Program-made: the position numbers and the translations under genes | The notes under the pieces: model-generated | What the model was told of the DNA's origin: nothing | The model's database searches: none | What the model saw: only the letters and a program-made list of their open reading frames with translations | Assembly: GCA_052144935.1 (NCBI GenBank) | Contig: JBKQPR010000334.1 | Location: 1-53,054, forward strand | Origin: JOPF133 sp052144935 | GTDB lineage: Bacteria > Acidobacteriota > Terriglobia > Bryobacterales > Bryobacteraceae | DNA length: 53,054 nt | Reading direction: 5' to 3' | In this document: one piece after another, positions 1 through 8,738 of the stretch | Position numbering within the stretch: position 1 is the first letter of the stretch | Layout of the letters: each line of letters begins with the position of its first letter

Positions 1-445
1 CGCTTTGGAGAACCTTGAACACCCATCCGCCACCCGCCAACAGGCGTTCAGGAGCCGCTGCGGGCACTGCCGGGTCGGGCGCGTCGACGCCTCGGCTGGA
101 GAGCTAAATTACTGTCTGAACCGCAGATCTAAGGGGAAATCTAGCTTTAATCTAGCTTTTTCGAATGCTCCAAAATGCTTACGTCTTCAATTATCAAAGC
201 CTCCGGGCTGGGTCGCCAACTCCAAAAACTCGGTGGAGTTGATCGAGAAGCGTGGTTTCAATCCGGTCTTTCAAGGAGAGCCTTGCAGGCACATCGCGAT
301 CTCAATCGGCTGTAAGGCGCTACCTGCCTCCTCGCTCCGGTCGGGCCTTCACAGTCCGTGCCGCCACCAAGGAAGCATCGGACGCCACGTCATCGACGAT
401 CCGCGTGCGAATTACCGCCTGATTGTGGGTGTCACCGGCCCGCAA
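1..445. other. Non-conserved DNA fused to the 5' end of the DUF1552 gene
   Basis: An open frame runs through this stretch into the DUF1552 gene, but its translation matches nothing I recognise, and the usual Tat signal of DUF1552 proteins is absent. The base composition is visibly lower in GC than the rest of the window. An 11-bp unit AATCTAGCTTT is repeated in tandem at 138-148 and 149-159. I read it as foreign or rearranged DNA abutting a truncated gene. No confident gene seen. Confidence 0.5.
138..159. repeat. 11-bp tandem direct repeat
   Basis: AATCTAGCTTT occurs at 138-148 and again at 149-159 with no mismatch. It lies in the low-GC segment joined to the truncated DUF1552 gene. No function is evident. 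Confidence 0.7.
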
Positions 446-1702
446 ATGGTTCCCGCTTTTGCGGCGCCCGGCCCGGCAGCCAAAGCCCCTGTCCGAACGT
501 CGTTCGTGTACGTGCCGAACGGCGTCGTAATGGATAACTGGACGCCCAAGACGGCGGGCAAGGCCTTCGACATCACGCGGACGCTCAAGCCGCTGGAACC
601 GTTCCAAGATCGGATGCTGGTGATCTCGGGCCTCATGGACAACAACGCCAACGCGCTGGGCGATGGCGGCGGCGACCATGCCCGCGCGGCCGCCAGCTTC
701 CTGACCGCTGCGCACCCCAAGAAGACTGGCGGCTCGGACATCCACGTCGGCATTTCCGCCGATCAGATGATCGTACAGGCCAAGGGCGCCGAGACGCGTC
801 TGCCCTCGCTCGAATTGGGGCTGGACGATAGCCGCGTGGTGGGACACTCCGATTCGGGATATAGTTGCGCCTATACCAACAGTATTTCGTGGCGCACGCC
901 GTCCACTCCCCTGGCGCCGGAAGCCAACCCTCGCGTGATCTTCGAACGGCTGTTCGGCGACGTGGACACCAGTCTCGACGCGGCCACGCGGGCCCGGCGG
1001 GAACGCTACCGCAAGAGCCTGCTCGATATGGCTCGCGACGAAGCCCAGAAGCTTTCGAATACTCTGGGCGCCTCCGACCGCCGCAAGGTGGACGAATACC
1101 TGGATTCGATCCGCGAAATCGAACGGCGCATCGAAAAAGCCGAAACTGACGGCCGTAACATCGCCCCCACGATCGACAAGCCGGCGGGGATTCCCGCGGT
1201 GTTCGCCGACCACGCGAAGCTGCTGTTCGATCTGCAGTTCGTGGCCTTCCAGACGGATCTGACCAGAGTCGTCACCATGGTGATCGGGAGGCAAGGCAGC
1301 GTCCGTACCTACGATGAAATCGGGGTCTCCGAGCCTCACCATCCCCTCTCGCATCACCGCAACGTGCCGGAGTCGCTCGAAAAACTGACGAAAATCAATA
1401 CCTTTCACGTAGAGTTGTTCTCGCAGTTTATCGCCAGGCTCAAGGCGGCGCCGGACGGCGATGGCACGCTGCTGGACCATTCGATGGTTCTCTATGGCTG
1501 CGGGATCGCCGACAGCAACCGTCACACGCACGAGAAGCTGCCGATTCTGGTGATGGGCGGCGCGAATGGAACGATCGGCACTGGCAGGCACGAGGACCTC
1601 GGCAAAGACACTCCGGTGACGAACCTGTTCCTGGCGATGATGAATCGAACCGGCGTTCGGCGCGACTCGTTTGGTGACAGTACGGGCGCTTTAGAGATTT
1701 GA
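446..1702 (+). CDS. DUF1552 family protein, N-terminal Tat signal missing
   Basis: A 418-residue DUF1552 protein from the first conserved Met. The family is typical of Planctomycetes and Solibacter-like acidobacteria and is normally exported by Tat; its biochemical role is unknown. The recognisable part begins at MVPAFA, which in complete relatives follows the hydrophobic part of a Tat leader ending in a similar LDAMVPAF block. Here the leader and everything before it is replaced by unrelated sequence. The conserved body follows (VYVPNGV near residue 20, a GGGDHARA block near residue 74, the C-terminal GTGRHEDLG region). The partner usually encoded upstream is off the window or lost. Probably a 5'-truncated gene; it could instead be a cytosolic chimera started upstream, since the frame stays open to position 5. 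Confidence 0.75.
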   Translation: MVPAFAAPGPAAKAPVRTSFVYVPNGVVMDNWTPKTAGKAFDITRTLKPLEPFQDRMLVISGLMDNNANALGDGGGDHARAAASFLTAAHPKKTGGSDIHVGISADQMIVQAKGAETRLPSLELGLDDSRVVGHSDSGYSCAYTNSISWRTPSTPLAPEANPRVIFERLFGDVDTSLDAATRARRERYRKSLLDMARDEAQKLSNTLGASDRRKVDEYLDSIREIERRIEKAETDGRNIAPTIDKPAGIPAVFADHAKLLFDLQFVAFQTDLTRVVTMVIGRQGSVRTYDEIGVSEPHHPLSHHRNVPESLEKLTKINTFHVELFSQFIARLKAAPDGDGTLLDHSMVLYGCGIADSNRHTHEKLPILVMGGANGTIGTGRHEDLGKDTPVTNLFLAMMNRTGVRRDSFGDSTGALEI

Positions 1703-1712
1703 GGAGGTGCTG

Positions 1713-3369
1713 GTGCCAGTCATTCGAATCGTCCCGGCGGCGTGGGTTGCCGCTACGGTGCTCGGCGCACAGACGCCCGCTCCCGGCATTGCGCCGGAGC
1801 GGCAACCGGAGTATCAGGCGCTTGCTTCGGCGGTTCGCGCGTTGCGCCGTGCGGCGACCAACGAGGCGCTGACGGCGCAAGTGGACAAGTTGGTCGCCGA
1901 GAGCGGCGCCGGTATTGCCAGGGGTGAGGCTCGGCGGAAGCTGGCCAACGCGTGGGTTTTGCTGAAAGGCGGATCCTGGGACAAGCAACAGGAGTATCAG
2001 TGGTCCCTGGCGCTGCGGCCGGATGCGGTGGTCGCCGACTCGTCGCTGCCTTTCATGATCCGTCTTGCTCAGACATATCCCGCGTCCTACAAGGGGACGG
2101 AGGCTTTGAAAATAAGGCTGTCCTTGCGGCACGAAGATGAGAAGGTGGTGCGCCAGATCGGCGTCTTCGATCTTCCCGCCAACGACTTCATCGAGCAGCC
2201 TTTTGGCGTGTACGCCGACCTGGACGGTGTGGCCGATGGGACCTACCTCGTTCATGCGGAGGTGATGGATGGCGGAACCCCGGTGGCGGCGATCGTCTCT
2301 CCACTTGCGGTCGTCAAGGGCATCACGGGGGATCGCGCCGCCATGGAGCATCGCCTCTCCCCGATTCAGGGTCACGAGGGCGCCAAGGCGTCGATTCGCT
2401 ATCCCTATGTACTGGCGGAAACAGTCAACGTGGGCCGCCGTCATTGGAACGAGGCCGATTTCGGTTTGCCCTACCAGCCGCAGCCGCCGTACGACTTCGC
2501 CGCGGGCGTTGTCAATTCGAACGTCCTGCTCAAGTCGATCGAGTCCGGAAAGGATCCGCTCTACCGCGCCAAGGGCGACCACGAACGGCATTACTGGTTC
2601 GAAGAAGCGGGCGAAATGATGGCCTACCACGTGTACGCGCCGTTGAAGTGGGATGGCAGGTCGAAACTGCCGATGGTTTTGGTGCTTCACGGCAATACGC
2701 GCGATCAGGATTATTATTTCGATCGCGACGGCCACATTCTCGCAAGACTCGCGGAACAGCACGGTTACCTGGTAGTGTGCCCCATGGGCTACCGCCCGAG
2801 CGCCGGGTGGGGGGCAAGTTCTCTGAATCGCCCGCCAGCTAACGCTGCCGCCGGGGCAGCGCCCGGGCGGGGAGGTTTTGCCGCCGACCCTTCACGGCTG
2901 CGACAGGGTGAATTGAGCGAAAAGGACGCGCTCAACATGCTTGACCTGGTGACCAGAGAATACCCCGTCGACCCCGGACCGGATTTACCTTTTCGGCCAC
3001 TCCTCCGGTGGCGCGGGAACGTGGTATATCGGCGAGAAATACGCCGAAAAATGGGCGGCGATCGCGGCCAGTGCGGCGGCCACTCGCCCGGCCGGTTTCC
3101 CCTTCGAACGGCTGAAAGGGATGCCGATCCTGGTCTGCCACGGCGATCGGGACGATGAGGTCCCCGTTGCCAGCTCACGGAATATGGTGCAGGCCGCCAA
3201 AGAGAATGGACTCGATCCGCAGTATCTGGAAGTGCCCGGCGCGACGCACCTGACCATTGTGGCGCTCGTTGAACCGAAGGTTTTCGAATTCTTCGATCGG
3301 CATCCACACAAAAATTCGACTGCCGCGACCGGGATGAAACCGGCAGATGCGGGCGCCGCACGGCATTGA
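1713..3369 (+). pseudogene. Exported alpha/beta hydrolase (PHB-depolymerase/esterase-like), frameshifted
   Basis: Secreted serine esterase split by one frameshift. I prefer GTG 1713, since GAGGAG at 1701-1706 gives normal spacing; GTG 1707 is also possible. The N-terminus is a short signal peptide ending at GAQ. Residues 30-320 form a beta-rich accessory region, then the hydrolase core begins (VLVLHGN). In the first frame translation is lost after VDP; one base later the expected DRIYLFGHSSGG (GxSxG nucleophile elbow), CHGDRDDEVP (catalytic Asp) and PGATHLTIV (catalytic His) appear, ending at 3369. One extra G in CCCCGG at 2972-2977 explains it: without it the reading is VDPDRIYLFGHSSGG. As written, the product lacks the whole catalytic triad. 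Either a recent mutation or a sequencing error. Confidence 0.85.
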
Positions 3370-4013
3370 GATAGTAATCGAATGGCAGTATCCGAAAGAT
3401 TCGCGCCGGTTCCGGCTTGGGCGGGTCACCGTGCCCGGCCGTCTTCTCCTTCTGTGCCCGAAGGCTGATAGCGAGTTTGACGCCGCTTGGCCGCCGAAGC
3501 GAGCGATAATCGCCTTGGGCGCGGTACCCGCCCGTTGGCGGCGCGCTTCCAAGCGCCGAAATGCGGCCCGGCTTACACCCTGACGATGGTCTTCTACTGC
3601 CGTCAGGTCGGCAGCCATTGCCGCGGCGTTCCACCAGGTCTTGGCGATAGGGCGCGGCAACTTGCCTACGGCTCTCTCACTCTCTGCTCCGACAGCAGTT
3701 GATCTCCGCCGGCAAGCCCAAGGTCCTCGTCTTCTCCACCCCGTCCCCCTGGATTGGGTCCCCACGCGAGAACCTCGGGGTCCTCCTTTTCTCCCTTCCA
3801 CAAACAAACCGGATGATCCCGCCTGCCAGGGGTTCTCGTGCCAAAGTGCCCAAAAAGGGAGCGTCCAAAATGCGCTCCACCGCATTTTACGTACAAGTCG
3901 CCCTCGCACAGCGACTTAACCTGCCTCCGCGAACCACCTTGCGAAATCGCTCCCCTACCGCCTACCGCCTACCGCTGACAGTTTCGGAGAAGGGCGGCTG
4001 CTATGATAGAAAA
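3370..4013. other. Intergenic, no gene seen
   Basis: No conserved protein is visible in any frame. CTACCGC is repeated three times near 3958-3975. A TATGAT hexamer at 4002-4007 lies six bases before the PPIase ATG at 4014, compatible with a short-leader or leaderless transcript. The frame of the PPIase is open upstream to about 3699, but that part is not protein-like. Confidence 0.5.
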
Positions 4014-5024
4014 ATGACGTTTTTCCGTAGTCTATTGTGTCTCGGTCCGGCAGTTTGTCTGCTGGCGCAGACTCCCCCGCCCCAGTCGGCTCCTCCTTCG
4101 ACTCCAGCTTCGCCTCCGGCTACCGTCCAGTCCCCCGGCGCACCTCCGGCTTCGCTTCCGGCTACCGTACGGCCCTCCACCCTGCCTCGGGTAATGCCTC
4201 CGCCGCCGCCCCCGCCGCCGACGGTCCCGCCGGATAGGGTGGTCATCACGGTCGGAGAGGTGAAGATCACGGCGGCTCAGTTCGACAGCATCATCAGTCT
4301 GCTGCCGCAGCAATCTCAGGCGTCCGCGCGCGGCGCCGGCCGCAAGCAGTTTGGCGATGCGGTGGTGCGAATCCTGGCGCTTTCGGACGAAGGCCGGCGA
4401 CGCAAACTCGACCAGACGCCCGCCTTCCGGACGCAGTTCCAGTTTGCCCAGAACAACCTGCTGGCCGGCGCCACCGCGGAACAGGTGAACAAGGAAATGA
4501 AGGTGGACGAGACCGACCTGCGCAAGTATTACCAGGATCACATCACCGAGTTCGAGCAGGCGCACGCCCGCCACATTCTGATCCGCGTAAAGGGCTCGCC
4601 GTCGCCCCTCCCCCCCGGCCACAAGGAACACGACGACGCCGAGGCGCTCGCCAAGGCGCAGGCGATCAAGGCGCAGCTCGATGCGGGAGCGGACTTTGCC
4701 ACGGTGGCCAAGGAGGAATCCGACGATACCGGTTCAGGCGCCAGTGGCGGCGATCTGGGAAACTTCCCCCACGGGCGGATGGCGGCCGCTTTCGACCAGG
4801 CCGCGTTTGCGCTGAAGCCGGGCGAGATCAGCCAGCCCGTCAAGACCCAGTTCGGCTACCACATCATCAAGCTGGAATCCAAGGAAGCCAAGAGCTTCGA
4901 CGAAGTCAAGCCTGAACTGGAACGCCGTATGCGGCCGGAACTGACGCAGAAGGCCGTGGAAGAGCTGGTGAAAAAGGCCAACGCGGTAATGGACCCCGAA
5001 TTCTTCATGACCGCCAAACAGTAG
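4014..5024 (+). CDS. Parvulin-type peptidyl-prolyl isomerase (PpiC/SurA-like), exported
   Basis: A 336-residue periplasmic chaperone/PPIase. ATG 4014 is chosen because a clean signal peptide follows (MTFFRSLLCLGPAVCLLAQ). Residues 20-75 are an extreme Pro/Ala/Ser-rich linker, ending in an uninterrupted run of eight prolines. Residues 76-180 resemble the helical SurA N-domain (VITVGEVKITAAQFDSII), and residues 183-290 are the parvulin rotamase domain with HARHILIRV, the long GHKEHDDAEALAKAQ helix, GGDLGNFPHGRM and FGYHIIKLE. It helps fold exported or outer-membrane proteins. The next gene starts 2 bp after the stop, so both are probably cotranscribed. Confidence 0.9.
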   Translation: MTFFRSLLCLGPAVCLLAQTPPPQSAPPSTPASPPATVQSPGAPPASLPATVRPSTLPRVMPPPPPPPPTVPPDRVVITVGEVKITAAQFDSIISLLPQQSQASARGAGRKQFGDAVVRILALSDEGRRRKLDQTPAFRTQFQFAQNNLLAGATAEQVNKEMKVDETDLRKYYQDHITEFEQAHARHILIRVKGSPSPLPPGHKEHDDAEALAKAQAIKAQLDAGADFATVAKEESDDTGSGASGGDLGNFPHGRMAAAFDQAAFALKPGEISQPVKTQFGYHIIKLESKEAKSFDEVKPELERRMRPELTQKAVEELVKKANAVMDPEFFMTAKQ

Positions 5025-5026
5025 CC

Positions 5027-5341
5027 GTGCAGACCCGCAAGCTGACCATGGCGTGCCCCACCTGCGGCTCAGCCGAAGTGTTTTACAGTTGCACGCCCGG
5101 TTGCTGCTTCAATCACGTCTGCGCGGAGTGCGGGACCACCTTCGAACCGGTCACCGAAGCCACCGGCGGCACGCTCTCCGGAGTGGTGCCGCCCGACCCG
5201 CTGCCGGAGGCCGCCGATCCCACCGCGGCCTGCGCGCGGTGCGATTCGATCGCCGTTTACATGACCGCCGGCGGCTCGCTGGTGTGCGGAAAATGCGGCG
5301 CCCTGTTACGCCTGGAGCTGACCGAGATCGCTCCAGGTTAA
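5027..5341 (+). CDS. Small double zinc-ribbon protein
   Basis: A 104-residue protein starting with GTG 5027, two bases after the ppiC stop; ATG 5048 is an alternative. It carries two zinc-knuckle sets: CPTCG with CAECG in the first half and CARC with CGKCG in the second. There is no signal peptide, membrane segment or enzymatic motif. The tight coupling to the PPIase gene suggests coexpression, but no function can be assigned. Confidence 0.7.
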   Translation: MQTRKLTMACPTCGSAEVFYSCTPGCCFNHVCAECGTTFEPVTEATGGTLSGVVPPDPLPEAADPTAACARCDSIAVYMTAGGSLVCGKCGALLRLELTEIAPG

Positions 5342-5358
5342 GGCGGGTTGAGGCGCCG

Positions 5359-5901
5359 TCATGGGACCTTGTGGGCCAACCGGCTGCATGCGGTTTCGGC
5401 GCCCGTGGGGTCGAGCGCTATGCTGCCCTCCTCGATCTTGACGATCTTGCCCTCTTTATCGATCACGAAAGTGGACCGATTGGCCACTCCCGCCTCGGGG
5501 ACCAGCACACCGTAAGCCGCCGCCACCTGCCGTTTCGCGAAATCGCTCAACAGCGGAAAGGAGGCGTTCACCTTGGCGGCGAATTCCTTTTGGGAGGGGG
5601 TGTTGTCGGTGCTGATTCCGAAGACCTTAGTTTCTGCCGCGTCGAATTTTGCAATACCAGCCTGGTATGCGAGCATTTCCTTCGTTCAACCGCCGGTGAA
5701 AGCGGCGGGGAAGAAAGCCAGCACCACGTTGGCCTTTCCCCGGAAATCGGAAAGCGTGACTTTGCCGCCCGCGGTGGATGGCAAGGTGAAATCCGGCGCC
5801 ATATCGCCCTCTTTGAGTTGGGTGTGCGGCGGCTGGATGTTTTGAGCCAAAAGGTTGACGGACAACATTGCGCCGGCAACCGCTAATCGTCGGAATCGCA
5901 T
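5359..5901 (-). CDS. Exported peroxiredoxin (AhpC/TSA) with in-frame TGA at the peroxidatic site: probable selenoprotein
   Basis: Reading TGA 5686-5688 as selenocysteine gives a 180-residue peroxiredoxin, which reduces hydroperoxides. ATG 5901 follows GGGAGG. Residues 1-20 are a signal peptide, then KEGDMAPDFTLPSTAGGKVTLSDFRGK and VVLAFFPAAFTGGUTKEML. The TGA is codon 72, exactly the last position of the family motif PxxxTxxC (P65, T69, U72), where the peroxidatic Cys must be. The same frame continues with GISTDN, LLSDF and STFVIDKEGKI to the stop at 5359, all typical of the family, so the second half is not decayed. A hairpin just after the TGA fits a bacterial SECIS. Sec-containing peroxiredoxins are known in other bacteria. 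The only later Cys (near residue 172) could act as resolving residue. A Cys TGC-to-TGA nonsense mutation or a sequencing error is the alternative. Confidence 0.85.
5651..5670 (-). promoter_or_regulatory. SECIS-like hairpin downstream of TGA codon
   Basis: On the minus strand, nucleotides 16-35 after the TGA form a stem GCAUACC / GGUAU(U)GC: seven base pairs with one bulged U, and apical loop AGGCU (or GGC if A-U pairs). Bacterial SECIS elements are small stem-loops placed about 16-37 nt from UGA to loop, with a G-rich apical loop and often a bulged U; E. coli fdhF has loop AGGUCU. Position, size and loop all fit. It would recruit SelB, whose gene is not in this window. Confidence 0.7.
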
Positions 5902-6586
5902 ATTCCCTCCCGTGTGCTGAGCGTAGCAGAGACCGGGAGTGGTAGCAAGGAGAGGTGGCGGCGGGGGCGGCGGGGGCGCTGACCGCTCTGTCCTGGAAGC
6001 CCTGTGGCGGAACTTCGAAAACGACCCAAGTTGGGTCGTGTGCCCGTGTAAGTAACTGATTCAAAGGCTGCCGCTAGGTCGAAATGCTTTAGGTTTGCTC
6101 GGTTCCGCGGCGCGCGGAAGCCGGTCGGCAGATACGGCCTGTTCGCCGCGGAATCGGGTAAACCGCGCGTTGAACTAAACCGCAGGCTGAGGCGGCTCTA
6201 ATTTGTTTGGCGGTCGCATTCGTTGTGGAGGCCGGATTGGAGATTTTGGGCTGGCCGTTGGTAGACGACGACGGTAGATCCTGCTGGTGCTGGCCGGCGT
6301 CGGCGCGCGGATCCCGCCGCGGCGTCGCAACCCTGGGGTCCGCCAGAGCCTTCCGGCCACGGCCAGGCGGACGGGGAGGGTGCCCTGCCAGGGTAGTCCA
6401 GCGTTCAGTATTGGCGCCCGGACGCGGTCCCCGCCACTGGCCATGAACGCTGGCTCGGCTGTGAGGAATGCACCCCGATTCGCACGGAGCAATGGGACCG
6501 GCTCATCTTAACGCCTATGCCAGCGCCCTCAGCGCCCCCCGGCCAGCCCCTCGCCCCTCACCCAACTGCTACCATATGAGTTCCAC
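5902..6586. other. Intergenic, no gene seen
   Basis: About 685 bp between the divergently read peroxiredoxin and lutA. Long GC-rich frames exist on both strands (for example around 6175-6492) but none has conserved motifs or a convincing start. The segment holds the promoters of both flanking genes; TACCAT at 6570-6575 lies 11 bp before the lutA ATG. Confidence 0.4.
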
Positions 6587-7315
6587 ATGGGGAAGCAGCG
6601 CGTATCGTTGTTCGTCACCTGTATGGTCGACCAGCTTTTCCCGAGAGTTGGCATGGCCATGGCCGAGGTGTTGGAGTCGCTTGGCTACCAGGTGGATTTC
6701 CCCGAAGACCAGACCTGCTGCGGGCAACCCGCCTTTAACAGCGGCTATCGCGGCGAAGCCCGCACCGTGGCGCGCCATTTCCTCGACACCTTCGAAGACT
6801 CGGAGACCATCGTGGTCCCCTCCGGCTCCTGCACCGCCATGGTGGTTCACCACTTCGCCGAGCTCTTCACCAAGGAGCCGGAAACGCTGGCGCGCGTGCA
6901 TGCTCTCGAAAAGCGAGTCTGGGAGTTCTCCACATTCCTTACCCAGGCGGCCGGCGTGGAGGACGTCGGCGCGCGCCTCGATGCCGTGGTTACTTTTCAC
7001 GACGGCTGCCACGCTCTGCGGGAGTTGGGGGTGAAGGACGCCCCACGCCGCCTCCTGGCTCGCGTGCGGGGCCTGGAGTTGCGCGAAATGCTGCCCGCCG
7101 AGGAGTGCTGCGGCTTCGGCGGCACCTTTGCGGTGAAGTTCGCCGAGCTTTCGGGCGCCATGGCGCAAACCAAAATCGAGGCCATCCTGCGCACCGGCGC
7201 GCACACGGTGGTTTCGCTCGATCCCAGTTGCCTGATGCAGATTCAGGGCGTTCTGGCCCGCGCCGGATCGAACATTCGCACGATGCACCTGGCCGAGGTA
7301 CTGGCCAGCCGCTAA
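6587..7315 (+). CDS. lutA: L-lactate utilisation protein LutA (cysteine-rich CCG-domain subunit)
   Basis: A 242-residue LutA/YkgE homologue, part of the three-protein iron-sulfur complex that oxidises L-lactate to pyruvate. Two CCG domains are visible: VTCMVDQLFPRVG at the N-terminus with TCCGQPAFNSG near residue 44, and TFHDGCHALRELGV with ECCGFGGTFAVKF near residue 170. These Cys clusters bind Fe-S or act in thiol chemistry. Length is normal. The gene is first in an ordered lutABC set; lutB begins 4 bp after its stop. Cytoplasmic. Confidence 0.93.
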   Translation: MGKQRVSLFVTCMVDQLFPRVGMAMAEVLESLGYQVDFPEDQTCCGQPAFNSGYRGEARTVARHFLDTFEDSETIVVPSGSCTAMVVHHFAELFTKEPETLARVHALEKRVWEFSTFLTQAAGVEDVGARLDAVVTFHDGCHALRELGVKDAPRRLLARVRGLELREMLPAEECCGFGGTFAVKFAELSGAMAQTKIEAILRTGAHTVVSLDPSCLMQIQGVLARAGSNIRTMHLAEVLASR

Positions 7316-7319
7316 CCTC

Positions 7320-8738
7320 ATGTCCGCCGAATTCGACCGCAAAATCCACTCCACGCTGGCCGATGCCAATCTCCAGCTTGCCATTTACACCTCCACCGCC
7401 AGGCTGAAGGACGGCCGCAGCAACGCGGTGGCCGCTCCCACGCTGCCCGATTACCAGGAGTTGCGCAGCCAGGCCAACGCCATCAAGAAACACTCGCTCG
7501 AAAACCTCGACTATTACCTGGAAGAGTTCGAGCGCAACGTGGCGGCCCATGGCGGCAAGGTGGTCTACTGCAAGGATGGGACGGAGGTCTCCGATTTCGT
7601 GCTCGCGCTCGCCAAAGAGCGCGGCGCGCGGCTGATCGTGAAATCCAAGTCCATGACCACTGAGGAAGTGGACCTCAACGAGCGGCTGGAGCATCACGGC
7701 CTGGAGTCCGTGGAGACCGATCTGGGCGAGTACATCCTGCAACTGGCGCACGAGAAGCCCTATCACATCGTGGCGCCGGCCCTCCACAAAACGCGCTACG
7801 ACGTGGCCGAGATTTTCAGCCGGGAGCTCCATATCCCCCAGGAAACCGTGCCCGAGAAGCAGACCGCCATCGCGCGCGCGGTGCTGCGGGAAAAGTTTCT
7901 GGCGGCCGATATCGGCATCAGCGGCGCCAATTTTCTGATCGCCGATTCGGGCGCCGTGGCGATCGTCGAAAACGAGGGCAACGCGCGCCTCACCACCACG
8001 GCGCCGCGCACCCACATCGCCATAGCGGGCATCGAGAAGGTGATCCCCAGGGCGCAGGATCTGGCTACCTTCCTGAAACTGCTGGCGCGCAGCGCCACCG
8101 GCCAGTTGCTTTCGGTCTACACGTCGTTCCTGGCCGGCCCGCGGCGCGCCGGCGAGATCGACGGCCCCGAAGAGTTCTATGTGGTGCTGCTGGATAACGG
8201 CCGCACCAAGCTGCTGCCCGACCGCACCAAGCGCCAGTCGCTCTACTGCATCCGCTGCGGCGCCTGCCTGAATACGTGCCCGGTCTACCGCAAGATCGGC
8301 GGCCACAGTTTTCCGTGGGTCTATTCCGGTCCCATCGGCGCCATCATCACGCCGCAATTCATGGGCGTTTCGCACGAGCCGGGGCTGCCTTTCGCCTCCA
8401 GCCTTTGCGGAGCCTGCGGCGAAGTCTGCCCGGTGAAGATCGACATTCCCAAGATTCTGCTGGAGCTGCGCTCGGACGTGAAAAAAGCCGAAGCGCGCGA
8501 GAAGCAGAACCGCCTCGAGAAGCTGGCGTTCCGGATGTTTGCCTGGCTGATGACGCATCCGCGTTTGTACGAGATGGCCGGGCGCGTGGGCGCCTCGCTG
8601 GCCCCCTCCGCAGACGGAGGCTGGATCCGCTCGGTTCCCGCCATCATGAATTTCGGCCCGGTGAAGGCCTGGCTGAGCCAGCGCGATCTCCCGCCGCCAC
8701 CCGCCAAAAGCTTCCGCGAAATGTGGAGACGGCGCTGA
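7320..8738 (+). CDS. lutB: L-lactate utilisation iron-sulfur protein LutB
   Basis: A 472-residue LutB/YkgF homologue. The N-terminal 300 residues are the LUD domain (GGKVVYCKDGTEVSDFV, KSKSMTTEEVDLN, GAVAIVENEGN), followed by a two-cluster ferredoxin module: YCIRCGACLNTCPVYRKIGGH near residue 304 and SLCGACGEVCPVKIDIPK near residue 360, each giving the Cys set for a [4Fe-4S] cluster. It carries electrons from lactate within the LutABC complex. The stop overlaps the lutC start in TGATG, implying translational coupling. Confidence 0.95.
   Translation: MSAEFDRKIHSTLADANLQLAIYTSTARLKDGRSNAVAAPTLPDYQELRSQANAIKKHSLENLDYYLEEFERNVAAHGGKVVYCKDGTEVSDFVLALAKERGARLIVKSKSMTTEEVDLNERLEHHGLESVETDLGEYILQLAHEKPYHIVAPALHKTRYDVAEIFSRELHIPQETVPEKQTAIARAVLREKFLAADIGISGANFLIADSGAVAIVENEGNARLTTTAPRTHIAIAGIEKVIPRAQDLATFLKLLARSATGQLLSVYTSFLAGPRRAGEIDGPEEFYVVLLDNGRTKLLPDRTKRQSLYCIRCGACLNTCPVYRKIGGHSFPWVYSGPIGAIITPQFMGVSHEPGLPFASSLCGACGEVCPVKIDIPKILLELRSDVKKAEAREKQNRLEKLAFRMFAWLMTHPRLYEMAGRVGASLAPSADGGWIRSVPAIMNFGPVKAWLSQRDLPPPPAKSFREMWRRR

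Noticed and set aside
320..1591. Long minus-strand open frame antisense to DUF1552
   Set aside because: Arg/His-rich composition typical of an antisense frame in high-GC DNA; the plus strand carries conserved protein motifs.
5686..5688. TGA considered a simple nonsense mutation
   Set aside because: The downstream half is fully conserved and in frame, the stop falls precisely on the peroxidatic position and a SECIS-like hairpin follows; still not excluded without genome data.
6175..6492. Open frames on both strands upstream of lutA
   Set aside because: Low-complexity Arg/Pro composition on both strands, and no homology recognised.
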